Made by a program: the position numbers and the translations under genes. A DNA stretch of 25,160 nt. It comes from a virus. The notes under the pieces were generated by a model. It made no database searches, was not told the DNA's origin, and saw only the letters and a list, made by a program, of their open reading frames with translations. The stretch spans positions 1-25,160 of the IMG/VR virus record IMGVR_UViG_3300027963_000315; one strand, 5' to 3'. This document shows positions 1 to 7,859 of this stretch, piece by piece; the stretch's first letter is position 1; every line of letters starts with the position of its first letter.

Positions 1-135
1 GGTCATCCAAACGCGCGTTATTTATCTAGCGTCAGATGCTAAAGGTCTTAAACGTGTCTCAACATGAGACTCGTGGGCATAGTCTCCCCACCTGTTAAGA
101 TGCTTGTTAGTGCTAATTAGGCAAAACTTTAGCCT
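1..135. other. Non-coding leader upstream of terminase, with short inverted repeats
   Basis: No open frame of useful length crosses this stretch and no tRNA shape is apparent. It holds three mutually complementary 5-6 base words: GTCTC at 56-60, GAGAC at 66-70 and GTCTC at 82-86. They allow a GTCTCA/TGAGAC hairpin with a 3-base loop (56-70) or, alternatively, GAGACT/AGTCTC with a 9-base loop (66-86). The word AGATGCT occurs twice (about 34-40 and 98-104). A near-palindrome, TAGGC...GCCTA, spans 118-136 and runs into the TerS start codon. Cos or pac sites commonly lie next to terminase small-subunit genes, so this is a plausible packaging or promoter region. I see no convincing -35/-10 pair, so that role is only inferred. 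Confidence 0.4.
56..86. repeat. Competing inverted repeats (GTCTC / GAGAC / GTCTC)
   Basis: The middle copy (66-70) can pair with either the left copy (56-60) or the right copy (82-86), giving two mutually exclusive small hairpins. The left pairing extends to 6 perfect base pairs, GTCTCA with TGAGAC. The right pairing is GAGACT with AGTCTC. No T-run follows either hairpin, so an intrinsic terminator is unlikely. A protein-binding site or packaging site is possible. Confidence 0.4.
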
Positions 136-654
136 ATGTTAATCTCTTTTTCAGAATTAGCTGCAATTAAGGGATGCTCAAAGGCTGCGGTTACTGCCGC
201 AACTAAATCTCGCATTGCTAATGCGGTCGTGGAAAAGGATGGCAAGCGTTTTGTAGATCGGGATTTGGCACTTGAATTATGGGATCGCAATACGCTAAGG
301 ACTCATAACGCAAAAGTATATGAAGCTGACCCGATTGAGCCCAAGGATTTAAAAGAGGCAATCAATCAACTGCCCGACGATGCAATCCCAGATCTAAATA
401 TCAGCCGTGAGCGTAGGGAGCATTATCAAGCTGAATTGGCCAAGTTGCAGGTTGCATCGCAGCGCAAGGAGTTGGTATCAGCCGAAGAGGTAAAGCGTGA
501 TGCCTTTAACCTTGGGCGTAGTGTGCGTGAAGCATTGGCTAATTTAGCCGATAGGCTTAGCCATCAACTTGCAGGCGAGACTGACCCGGTGGTGATCCAT
601 AAGATGTTGAGCGATGAGCATCGCGCCGCATTGGTGGAGCTATCCAATGTCTGA
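136..654 (+). CDS. Terminase small subunit (TerS, Nu1-like)
   Basis: A 172-residue protein directly upstream of a GpA-type large terminase, the usual place for the DNA-recognition subunit of the packaging motor. Residues 1-50 read as a helix-turn-helix (FSELAAIKGCSKAAVTAA, then a basic wing-like KDGKRFVDRD), matching the winged-helix DNA-binding head of Nu1-like subunits. Residues 85-172 are helical and charged, fitting an oligomerisation and TerL-contact region. The ATG at 136 has no good Shine-Dalgarno sequence and sits inside a TAGGC/GCCTA near-palindrome, so translation could be modulated there. The end overlaps the TerL start by 8 bases. The assignment rests on position, the HTH and size; sequence of this family is poorly conserved, so it is an inference rather than a motif match. 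Confidence 0.78.
   Translation: MLISFSELAAIKGCSKAAVTAATKSRIANAVVEKDGKRFVDRDLALELWDRNTLRTHNAKVYEADPIEPKDLKEAINQLPDDAIPDLNISRERREHYQAELAKLQVASQRKELVSAEEVKRDAFNLGRSVREALANLADRLSHQLAGETDPVVIHKMLSDEHRAALVELSNV
633..649 (+). promoter_or_regulatory. Ribosome binding site that fixes the TerL start at 647
   Basis: GGTGGAG at 633-639 lies 7 bases before an ATG at 647 and 4 codons before the end of TerS. This favours 647 over the upstream in-frame start at 614, which would add 11 residues and has no such site. Confidence 0.7.
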
Positions 655-2515
655 TGTTTATCGTTTGGCTTTTCTTGATGGTTTGCGACCTGAAGCTGAC
701 CTAACGGTCAGCCAATGGGCCGACCAATATCGAATGCTTAGCAGCAAAGCCAGCGCCGAACCTGGTCCATGGCGCACCAATCGAACGCCATATTTACAGG
801 AACCAATGGATGCGCTTAGCAGCAACAGCCCTATTCAAAGGGTGGTGTTAATGTTTGCAGCTCAAACCGGTAAGACCGAAGCCGGTAGCAATTGGCTTGG
901 CTATGTGATTGCCCATGCCCCTGGGCCGATGCTGTGCGTGCAACCTACGGTTGAGATGGCCAAAAGGCTTAGCAAGCAACGGCTTGAAAGCATGATTACT
1001 GAAACGCCAGTGTTATCTGAAAAGATAGCGCCAAGTCGCAGCAGAGATAGTGGAAACACAATGTTTTCAAAGGAATTTCCAGGTGGCATGATGCTGCTAA
1101 CTGGTGCCAATAGCGCTACCGGCTTGAGGTCTACGCCATGTCGATATATTTTTTGTGATGAAGTGGACGCGTTTCCGCTTGATGTGGATGGCGAAGGCGA
1201 CCCAGTAAGCTTGGCCGAAAAACGCGCTACAACATTTGCAAGGCGCAAGATTTTACTTACTAGCACACCAACGGTAAAAGATTTTAGTAGGATTGAGTCC
1301 GAATATAACCGCAGCGATCAAAGACGTTTTTATGTGCCATGTCCCGCCTGTGGAGTTATGCAATGGTTGAAATGGTCGCAATTAAAATGGCAAAATAATG
1401 ATGCAAGTACAGCTAAATATCAATGCGAAAGTTGCCGTGAGCAATTTTCCGAAATCAATAAGCCGGTGATGCTACGCAAAGGTGAGTGGCGGGCTACCGC
1501 GCCAAGCGATGGCAAGACTGCTGGGTTTCAATTGTCGGGTTTGTATTCACCACTTGGTTGGCTTAGTTGGTCGGATATGGTTGATGAATTTTTACGCGCT
1601 AAAGGTGATGCGCCAATGCTTAAAAGTTATGTAAATACAAGGCTTGCGGAAACGTGGGAGGAAGATTATGCCAGCAAGGTTGATGCTGCTGGATTGCTTG
1701 AGCGCTGCGAGCACTATGAGCCAGCGGTGTTACCCGAGGAAGCTTTGGCATTGACGGTTGGTGTTGACGTTCAAGGCGGCGGCGGCAGTGCTGGCGATCG
1801 GTTGGCGTTTAGTGTCTGGGCATGGGGCCGTGATGAGGAAGGCTGGTTGGTGGCGCACCAGGAAATTTATGGCGATCCATGCCGGCCAGAAGTATGGAAG
1901 CAATTAGATGAAGTGGTGCTGCGCGAATGGCCTCATGCTGCTGGCGGGAAACTGCGGCCTGATGTGGTTGCGATCGATAGCGGCGGCCATGCCACTGCTG
2001 AGGTCTATCAATATGCGCGCGAACGTGGCCGCCAGGGCGTGGTGGCTATCAAGGGTTCCAGCCAGCGAGGCAAGCCACCAATCGGGAAGGCCAGCAAAGT
2101 CGACCTTAATAGCTCTGGCAAATCGCTAAAACGTGGTGCAACGGTTTACCCGGTGGGTGGCGACACGATTAAGACAACGTTGTTTGGCCGGCTTAAACAC
2201 AACGAGCTGGGGCCTGGTTTTTTGCATTTCCACATGGATACAACGGGTGAATATTTTGAGCAACTGACCGCTGAAAAGCAGGCATTACGTTTCGTGAAGG
2301 GTTTTCCGGTTCGTGAGTGGGTCAAGAAACCATCGGCACGGAATGAAGCGCTTGATTGCTTGGTCTATGCGTATGCGGCATTGAATTTGATGTACCAGCG
2401 CTATGATCGACGCACAATATGGGATCAGCTGGAACGCCGCTTGGAACAACCAACAGCTCCGCTAAGATCAAAGAAGGCCGCCGCTGCTGGCCCTGCATTC
2501 GTTAACAATTGGTAA
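647..2515 (+). CDS. Terminase large subunit (GpA/lambda family)
   Basis: A 622-residue packaging motor that translocates DNA into the procapsid using ATP and cuts concatemers with its C-terminal nuclease. The N-terminal ATPase shows a Walker A-like AAQTGKTE at 71-78, a Walker B YIFCDE at 167-172 and a coupling motif LLTST at 203-207. Two cysteine pairs, CPAC (232/235) and CESC (260/263), make a zinc-ribbon-like element common in GpA proteins. The nuclease part carries VGVDVQ (Asp374), VVAIDSGG (Asp443 region) and NEALDCLVYA (Asp570), consistent with an RNase H-like acidic triad. The length is typical of the family. The upstream in-frame start at 614 gives a longer N-terminus but lacks a ribosome binding site. 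The gene is followed after 4 bases by the connector gene. Confidence 0.95.
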   Translation: MSDVYRLAFLDGLRPEADLTVSQWADQYRMLSSKASAEPGPWRTNRTPYLQEPMDALSSNSPIQRVVLMFAAQTGKTEAGSNWLGYVIAHAPGPMLCVQPTVEMAKRLSKQRLESMITETPVLSEKIAPSRSRDSGNTMFSKEFPGGMMLLTGANSATGLRSTPCRYIFCDEVDAFPLDVDGEGDPVSLAEKRATTFARRKILLTSTPTVKDFSRIESEYNRSDQRRFYVPCPACGVMQWLKWSQLKWQNNDASTAKYQCESCREQFSEINKPVMLRKGEWRATAPSDGKTAGFQLSGLYSPLGWLSWSDMVDEFLRAKGDAPMLKSYVNTRLAETWEEDYASKVDAAGLLERCEHYEPAVLPEEALALTVGVDVQGGGGSAGDRLAFSVWAWGRDEEGWLVAHQEIYGDPCRPEVWKQLDEVVLREWPHAAGGKLRPDVVAIDSGGHATAEVYQYARERGRQGVVAIKGSSQRGKPPIGKASKVDLNSSGKSLKRGATVYPVGGDTIKTTLFGRLKHNELGPGFLHFHMDTTGEYFEQLTAEKQALRFVKGFPVREWVKKPSARNEALDCLVYAYAALNLMYQRYDRRTIWDQLERRLEQPTAPLRSKKAAAAGPAFVNNW

Positions 2516-2519
2516 TGCC

Positions 2520-3089
2520 GTGAACATTCCAAGCCAAATCCGAGCGGACAATACGGTCAAATGGCGCGATGATTCGGGTGTTGATGTATTCGGCAATGCA
2601 ATTACCAGCGCAACGTGGACGCTGACTTATTACCTCCGCACCAATACAGCAAGCGAAGGCGCAACGGTGGTTGGCAGCGCTTATGGTATCGGCTGGGAAA
2701 TGACGATTTCAGCCGCAACCAGCGCTGGCTTTGATGCAGGGCAATGGTTTTGGCAGGCGATTGCAACGTATAACAGCGAAAAGATTACGCTTGGCGCTGG
2801 CCAGCTTGAGGTGCTGCCAGCGCTTAATTACACCAGCACACCAGGCGCATTTGACGGTAGGACGCAAGCGCAAAAGGATTTGGAAGCTGTGCAGGCTGCG
2901 ATTAGAACGATCGTATCCGGCGGCGTGGTGCAGGAATATCGGATTGGCACCAGAAATTTGAAGAAATATGAAATGGCTGATTTGTTGATGCTTGAGGGTA
3001 AACTAAAGGCTGAGGTGAAGCGCGAGCAAGCCGCCCAGCTGCAGGCCAACGGCCTGGGCAACCCCCATAACCTGTTTGTGCGCTTCTGA
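2520..3089 (+). CDS. Head-tail connector-like protein with gpW-type C-terminus
   Basis: A 189-residue protein lying between terminase and portal, where lambda keeps its small gpW joining protein. Residues 1-100 look like a beta-rich domain (RADNTVKWRDD..., ATWTLTYYLRT, QWFWQAIATYNSEKITLG), of the kind seen N-terminal in baseplate or BppU-like proteins. Residues 110-189 are helical, with DGRTQAQKDLEAVQAAI and the gpW-like end MADLLMLEGKLKAEV and LFVRF. I recall this two-part arrangement between terminase and portal in other GpA-type siphophages. The start is GTG at 2520; the next in-frame ATG is 60 codons later. An ATG at 2515 opens only a two-codon frame (ATG CCG TGA) that contains the GTG. 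The exact virion role is inferred. Confidence 0.65.
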   Translation: MNIPSQIRADNTVKWRDDSGVDVFGNAITSATWTLTYYLRTNTASEGATVVGSAYGIGWEMTISAATSAGFDAGQWFWQAIATYNSEKITLGAGQLEVLPALNYTSTPGAFDGRTQAQKDLEAVQAAIRTIVSGGVVQEYRIGTRNLKKYEMADLLMLEGKLKAEVKREQAAQLQANGLGNPHNLFVRF

Positions 3090-4618
3090 TGGGCATTCGT
3101 TCTGCAATTTATAGCTGGCTACGGAGCGGCGCACCTAAGCCACGGCAACGCGGGTATCAAGGCGCTTCGGTAACAAGGCTGACGGCTGACTGGATTACCA
3201 GCTCAACCAGCGTTGATTCTGAGATTAAATCTAGTTTTAGAACATTACGCAATCGTGCGCGGCAACTGGTTCGTGATAATGATTTTGCGCGGCAGGCATT
3301 GCGGTCAGTGCAAAATAATGTGATCGGTCAAGGCATCAAGATGCAGCCGCAGGTCAAGATGCAACGCGGCGGCAAATTAGACGAAACATTGAACGAACAA
3401 ATCCACGAAAAGTGGGAAGAATGGAGCCGTAAGCAAAGTTGCCACACTGCTGGCATGTTGTGCTTTAGCGATATTGAGCGCTTGGCAATTCGATCAATTT
3501 GCGAATCAGGGGAAGTATTTATACGATTGGTGCGTCAACCATTTGGCGGCGGCAAGACTCCATTTGCGCTTGAAATCCTTGAAAGCGATTATCTGATTGA
3601 TGATGAAGTGCCCCAGCCAGTAAACGGCAACATGGTGCGGATGGGCGTCGAGGTTGATCGCTGGGGACGGCCTGTTGCTTATCACTTTTATCAGTCACAC
3701 CCTGGTGATCAGTTTGTTGGCGCCAATCGGCAGAATATGCGCCGCATTCGGGTACCAGCAGCAGATGTGCTGCATTTGTTTATTACAGAACGCCCTGGCC
3801 AAACCCGTGGCGTGAGCTGGTTTTCTAGCGCCATCCAACGGTTGCATCATTTGGCTGGCTACGAGGAAGCTGAAGTTATCCGTGCGCGGGCCAGCAGTAG
3901 CTTGATGGGCTTTATTACTAGCCCTGACGGCGAACTGCATGGTGATGAGATTTACAATGGCGAACGAGTAAGCAATTTTGAGCCTGGTGTGTTCAAGTAT
4001 TTGCAGCCCGGTGAGACTGTATCGGTTCCAAGCCTTGATGCACCAGATGGTCAGTTTGAACCATTTATGCGTTCGATGTTACGCGCTGTCGCGGCTGGTG
4101 TTGGCTGCAGTTTTGAATCTGTATCTAAAGATTTTACACAAACCAATTACAGCAGCAGCAGGTTGAGCTTGCTGGAAGAACGCGATACCTGGCGGGTGTT
4201 GCAGAAGTTTATGATTGAAAATTTCCATCAGCCTATATATGAAGCATGGCTTGAAATGGCAGTAATGAGCGGTGAGCTGCCAATTCAAGGGTATGAAATT
4301 AATCCAGAGCGATTCCGTAAAATTCAATGGATGCCCCGCGGTTGGAGCTGGGTTGATCCGCAGAAGGAAGTTGAAGCCTATAAGACCGCCGTCCGCTGTG
4401 GGTTTAAGACGTTATCTGATGTTGTGTCAGAGCAAGGTGGCGACCTTGAAGATCTACTGCTGCAACGACAGGCCGAGCTGGCCAAGTTTGACGAGCTTGG
4501 CATTGTGTTGGATACAGACCCAACTCAGGTAAATGATGCCGGCGCCCAACAGCCGGTGCCATTGGTGGAAACACCAACACCCACCGAATATGATTCTCAA
4601 GATGAGGTAATCGCATGA
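3089..4618 (+). CDS. Portal protein (lambda family)
   Basis: A 509-residue portal, the dodecameric ring at the packaging vertex through which DNA enters and to which the neck attaches. Family-typical segments are a helical N-terminal stretch with LRNRARQLVRDNDFARQALR then NVIGQGI, a central beta region with VDRWGRPVAYHFY, and the conserved PAADVLHLFITERPGQTRG followed by an arginine-rich stem helix region (EEAEVIRARASSSLMGFI). The C-terminus contains the NYSSSRLSLLEERDTWR signature of lambda-type portals. It overlaps the previous stop by one base (TGATG) and the capsid gene by ATGA, so coupled translation is likely. Size and order match the family. Confidence 0.93.
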   Translation: MGIRSAIYSWLRSGAPKPRQRGYQGASVTRLTADWITSSTSVDSEIKSSFRTLRNRARQLVRDNDFARQALRSVQNNVIGQGIKMQPQVKMQRGGKLDETLNEQIHEKWEEWSRKQSCHTAGMLCFSDIERLAIRSICESGEVFIRLVRQPFGGGKTPFALEILESDYLIDDEVPQPVNGNMVRMGVEVDRWGRPVAYHFYQSHPGDQFVGANRQNMRRIRVPAADVLHLFITERPGQTRGVSWFSSAIQRLHHLAGYEEAEVIRARASSSLMGFITSPDGELHGDEIYNGERVSNFEPGVFKYLQPGETVSVPSLDAPDGQFEPFMRSMLRAVAAGVGCSFESVSKDFTQTNYSSSRLSLLEERDTWRVLQKFMIENFHQPIYEAWLEMAVMSGELPIQGYEINPERFRKIQWMPRGWSWVDPQKEVEAYKTAVRCGFKTLSDVVSEQGGDLEDLLLQRQAELAKFDELGIVLDTDPTQVNDAGAQQPVPLVETPTPTEYDSQDEVIA

Positions 4619-6369
4619 TCCCAATGGAAAAGCTGACACGGGCGGAGGCCGTTGATTTTCAAATCAGCGACGACGAACGCACTTTTGAATTTCCGTTTAG
4701 TTCTGAGTATCCGGTGCAGCGTTATTTTGGCACTGAGGTGCTAAGCCATGAACGCGGCGCCGCTGACCTACAACGCTTGAACGATGGCGCACCGCTGCTG
4801 TTCAATCATGATCCCGCCAAAGTGATCGGCGTCGTCGAGCGCGGCTGGATTGACGAACAACTTAAACGTGGTTATGTAACGGTACGATTCAGCCAAAACC
4901 CTTTTGCTCAGGAGGTTTTGACTGATGTAAAAGATGGAATATTGCGTAACGTGTCGTTTGGTTATCAGATCAACGACATGGAGCAACGCGGCTCCGGCGA
5001 GTTTATTGCCACTTCATGGGGCGTACATGAAGTGAGCATGGTTAGTATACCTGGAGACCCCAGCGTCGGCATCGGGCGTTCGCTTGATGCTCAACCTGCG
5101 GCTTCTGCCGCACCACCACAACCCACTGTTGAAATCATGGACAACACCCCCGAAAATACGGCGGTGGTGGCTGAAGAAGCCGCCAAAGCTGAGCGCAGCC
5201 GCATCTCCGCTATTTCCGCCCTGTGCGATAAGCATTCAATGACCGATCTTAGCCGTCAACTCATCGAAGGTGGCCGCAGCCTTGATGAAGCTCGCGCTGC
5301 TGTACTGGAAAAGATTGGCTCTAAGCAAGAGCCCGTCAGCGCTCCTGAAATTGGCCTTACTTCCAAGGAAGCCAAGAACTTTTCTTTCCTGCGGGCTATC
5401 AACTTCCTGGCTAATCCCACCGACCGTGGAGCCCGTGAAGCTGCTGCATTTGAAATTGAAGCTTCTGAAGCTGCTGCCGCTCAGCTGGGCCGCCAATCCC
5501 GTGGCATCACGATTCCCGCTGATGTGCTGCGCCGCGACCTGACCGCTGGTGTTAGCTCCGGTGGTGGTGCGTTGATTGAAACCATGCTGGATTCCGGCAG
5601 TTTTATCGACCTGCTACGCAATGCATCCGCACTTGATCAAGCTGGTGCCACCGTGCTCACCGGCCTGACCGGCAACGTTGCAATTCCCCGTCAAAACGGC
5701 GCTGCTACCGCTTATTGGGTTGCAGAATCCGGCGCTCCTACCGAAAGTCAACAGTCTGTCGATCAGGTAAGCCTGACCCCCAAGACCGTGGCTGCTTATA
5801 CCGACTACAGCCGCCGCCTGATGCTGCAATCCAGCATCGACGTTGAGCAAATGGTTCGCCGTGATCTTGCCACCGTACTGGCGCTCAAGATTGACTACGC
5901 CGGCCTTTATGGCACTGGCACCAACAGCGAGCCTCTCGGCCTGAAGCTGACCACCGGCATCGGCACTGAAGATTTCGCCGCTAACACCCCGACATTCACC
6001 GAGGTGGTGGCTCTTGAATCTGACCTCGCAACTGCTAACGCATTGCTGGGCAGCCCTGTGTATCTGATGAACGCCGCCATGCGCGGTTCTCTAAAGACCA
6101 CCGAAAAAGCCAGTGCCACCGCTCAGTTCATCTACATGGACGGCGAAGTGAATGGTTACCGTGGCCTGGTAAGCAACCAAGTTGCAAGCAACGATCTGTG
6201 GTTTGGCAATTTTGCTGACCTAATCATTGCTTACTTCTCTGGCCTGGATATTATGGTGGATCCCTACACCCACAGCACCTCTGGCACTGTGCGCGTTGTA
6301 GCGATGCAGGATGTGGACATTGCCGTTCGCCATCCTGAATCCTTCACCCGTGGCAACAACACCCTCTGA
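4615..6369 (+). CDS. Fused prohead protease and HK97-fold major capsid protein
   Basis: One uninterrupted 584-residue frame joins two proteins that are separate genes in HK97. Residues 1-155 are an S78-type maturation protease: LLFNHDPAKVIGVVE gives the candidate catalytic His65, RNVSFGY the candidate Ser114, and WGVHEVSMVSIPGDPS the conserved end. A proline/alanine linker (157-170) leads to a charged helical scaffold (delta-like) domain at about 176-290. The mature capsid follows from about 297 (GITIPADVLRRDLT), with E-loop and P-domain features such as SGGGALIE and FADLIIAYFSGLDIMVDPYT. That leaves about 285 residues, the size of HK97 mature capsid. Codon use changes at the boundary (AAG, TTC and CTG favoured in the capsid part). 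An in-frame ATG at 5137 (Met175) could start the capsid alone but lacks a clear ribosome binding site. Confidence 0.92.
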   Translation: MIPMEKLTRAEAVDFQISDDERTFEFPFSSEYPVQRYFGTEVLSHERGAADLQRLNDGAPLLFNHDPAKVIGVVERGWIDEQLKRGYVTVRFSQNPFAQEVLTDVKDGILRNVSFGYQINDMEQRGSGEFIATSWGVHEVSMVSIPGDPSVGIGRSLDAQPAASAAPPQPTVEIMDNTPENTAVVAEEAAKAERSRISAISALCDKHSMTDLSRQLIEGGRSLDEARAAVLEKIGSKQEPVSAPEIGLTSKEAKNFSFLRAINFLANPTDRGAREAAAFEIEASEAAAAQLGRQSRGITIPADVLRRDLTAGVSSGGGALIETMLDSGSFIDLLRNASALDQAGATVLTGLTGNVAIPRQNGAATAYWVAESGAPTESQQSVDQVSLTPKTVAAYTDYSRRLMLQSSIDVEQMVRRDLATVLALKIDYAGLYGTGTNSEPLGLKLTTGIGTEDFAANTPTFTEVVALESDLATANALLGSPVYLMNAAMRGSLKTTEKASATAQFIYMDGEVNGYRGLVSNQVASNDLWFGNFADLIIAYFSGLDIMVDPYTHSTSGTVRVVAMQDVDIAVRHPESFTRGNNTL

Positions 6370-6371
6370 TC

Positions 6372-6563
6372 ATGAAAATTGAGGTCTTGCGGCAAACAAT
6401 GTTGGCAGGCCAGGTAATCCGTATTGGGGAAGTGCTTAATGCTTCCCCTGCGGATGCCAAATTCCTGATCGGCATTGGCAAAGCAATTAAGGCTGCAGAC
6501 GCTGTGGCCCAAGTAATTGAAACGATCCAACCCACACCCCCAAAACGGAGGACTAGCAAATGA
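6372..6563 (+). CDS. Small post-capsid protein
   Basis: A 63-residue protein starting 3 bases after the capsid stop and ending in an ATGA overlap with the next gene. The sequence begins MKIEVLRQTMLAGQVIRIGE and continues SPADAKFLIGIGKA, a pattern I recall from short proteins often found just after capsid genes in siphophages, probably a small beta-hairpin plus helix. The C-terminus is basic and proline-rich (PTPPKRRTSK). The function is not known. Tight coupling to capsid and decoration genes suggests a role in the head. Confidence 0.65.
   Translation: MKIEVLRQTMLAGQVIRIGEVLNASPADAKFLIGIGKAIKAADAVAQVIETIQPTPPKRRTSK
6547..6562 (+). promoter_or_regulatory. Strong Shine-Dalgarno (GGAGG) before the decoration-like gene
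   Basis: GGAGG at 6547-6551 sits 8 bases before ATG 6560. It is one of the best ribosome binding sites in the window and fits a protein made in large amounts. Confidence 0.7.
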
Positions 6564-6949
6564 CCATCCACAATCTCGGTTCTAAGACCGATCTGTTGAA
6601 CCTGCATAACACCGCTGTGGTTGCTTCCACCGGCGCTGGCACCCCTGCCTATGTTGACCTGCTCAACTATGAAGGCGACGTTGCTTTCATGATTGATGCC
6701 GCCGCCGCTGGCTCGGGTGTCACCCGTACCGCCAAGTTGCAGCATTCCGCTACAACTACCGCTGGCGATTTCGCTGATATTACTGGTGGCGGCTTTACCG
6801 CTGCTGCTGCTAATACCGCATTCAGCGAAAAAATTTATCTCAACAGCGACAACCTGCTGCGTTATGTGCGCGTGTTGTTTACTGTGAGCGGTGGCAGCGG
6901 TACCGGTTCAGTTTCAGTCACAGCTCTTGCTTCTAAGAAGTACGTCTGA
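6560..6949 (+). CDS. Probable capsid decoration or stabilisation protein
   Basis: A 129-residue protein with a strong GGAGG ribosome binding site and biased codon use like the major capsid and tail tube genes, which points to a high-copy virion component. It is rich in Ala, Thr and Gly and looks all-beta: YVDLLNYEGDVAFMIDA, TAKLQHSATTTAGDFADITG, RYVRVLFTVSG. The LQHS...DFADITGG...RYVRV...SKKYV pattern recalls small Ig- or jelly-roll-like proteins that commonly follow capsid genes. There is no enzymatic motif. Head decoration is inferred from position and expression signature; a neck protein is the alternative. Confidence 0.6.
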   Translation: MTIHNLGSKTDLLNLHNTAVVASTGAGTPAYVDLLNYEGDVAFMIDAAAAGSGVTRTAKLQHSATTTAGDFADITGGGFTAAAANTAFSEKIYLNSDNLLRYVRVLFTVSGGSGTGSVSVTALASKKYV

Positions 6950-7227
6950 TGGCTTTTGCTGAGGATCTATCGACGTTCCTCAACGATTTCGGCGTCAGCT
7001 GCACAGCTGGCGCCGTTACTGCATTGGGGATTTTAGATATGCCTGCCCAGGTGATCGCCGGCGATATGGTGCTGAGCACTGATTATACATTGACAGCAAA
7101 AGCCAGCAGCTTTGGCACCTTGGTCTACGGCAATTCGATTACAGTGGCTGGCACTGCCTATACAGTGCGCGAGACAAGGTTAATTGATGATGGTGCTTTT
7201 GTAGAAATTGGATTGCAAAAAACTTGA
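6949..7227 (+). CDS. Head completion / head-tail joining protein (FII-like)
   Basis: A 92-residue protein whose start overlaps the preceding stop (TGATG). It has the layout of small neck proteins of the lambda FII kind: a short helix (FAEDLSTFLNDFG) followed by a beta barrel with TAKASSFGTLVYGNSITV, then AYTVRETRLIDDGAFVEIGLQK. The closing strand ending in a short LQ-type tail is typical of that family as I remember it. Its position between capsid genes and the tail terminator supports a role sealing the connector and docking the tail. The call is by pattern and order. Confidence 0.7.
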   Translation: MAFAEDLSTFLNDFGVSCTAGAVTALGILDMPAQVIAGDMVLSTDYTLTAKASSFGTLVYGNSITVAGTAYTVRETRLIDDGAFVEIGLQKT

Positions 7228-7859
7228 TGAGTAATTTCAAGGCTGACAAGGCTTCCGTGTGGTCGGCATTGAACCCGACACTATTGATGGGTGAAACTGG
7301 CCATGAAATTGACACAGGTAATCTAAAGATTGGGAACGGCATTAAACCATGGAATCAATTGCCATATTTTGGTTGTCCTGGTTACTGGGGATCCTTTTGG
7401 GACGAAACCTCTCAAACCGCAACCGCCAACACGCCAACGTCTATTCTGCTGCGCTCCAGCGATACCAACAGCCGCGGTATTGCAATAGCGTCAAACAGCA
7501 GAATAACTTTTGATTATACCGGCGTTTATAGCATTACGTTTTCAATTCAATTTAGCAATACTGACAACAGTATTTATGACATTGACGTATGGTTAAGAAA
7601 AAACAATAATAATGCAGCTGGCGATGTACCAGCAAGCGACAGCAAATTTAGTATTATTTCTAGCCATGGCGGAACCGCTGGCAACGTAATTGGCACTGTT
7701 AATTTTGTCACAAGATTACAAGCCAAAGATTTTATCGAATTGATTTGGAATACGAGCAACGTGGCTGCTTACATTCACACCGAAGCTGCTAGCACCAGTT
7801 CGCCGGTGCATCCAAGCATTCCTGGCGTAATTTGCACCATCGTCCAGGTTGCGTCATGA
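7227..7859 (+). CDS. Mtd_N-like plus C1q-like jelly-roll virion protein
   Basis: A 210-residue protein. Residues 8-47 (ADKASVWSALNPTLLMGETG, then EIDTGNLKIGNGIKPWNQLPY) match the N-terminal attachment motif of tail-fibre and Mtd-like proteins. Residues 52-210 form a C1q/TNF-like beta sandwich with GSFWDETSQTATAN, YTGVYSITFSIQFSNT, IDVWLRKN, DFIELIWNTS and PSIPGVICTIVQV. Such domains trimerise and bind surfaces in phage adhesins. The ATG at 7227 overlaps the previous stop (TGATGA); a TTG at 7224 is less likely. The gene uses A/T-richer codons than its neighbours. It sits between two neck genes, not with the fibres, so it may be a head or neck whisker, or an accessory insertion. Confidence 0.7.
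   Translation: MSNFKADKASVWSALNPTLLMGETGHEIDTGNLKIGNGIKPWNQLPYFGCPGYWGSFWDETSQTATANTPTSILLRSSDTNSRGIAIASNSRITFDYTGVYSITFSIQFSNTDNSIYDIDVWLRKNNNNAAGDVPASDSKFSIISSHGGTAGNVIGTVNFVTRLQAKDFIELIWNTSNVAAYIHTEAASTSSPVHPSIPGVICTIVQVAS

Noticed and set aside
6344-6745. Reverse-strand open frame of 133 codons across the post-capsid genes
   Set aside because: It is antisense to three tightly coupled forward genes and low in recognisable structure; most likely chance.
7224-7226. TTG start for the C1q-like gene
   Set aside because: The ATG at 7227 overlaps the previous stop in the coupling style used throughout the operon.
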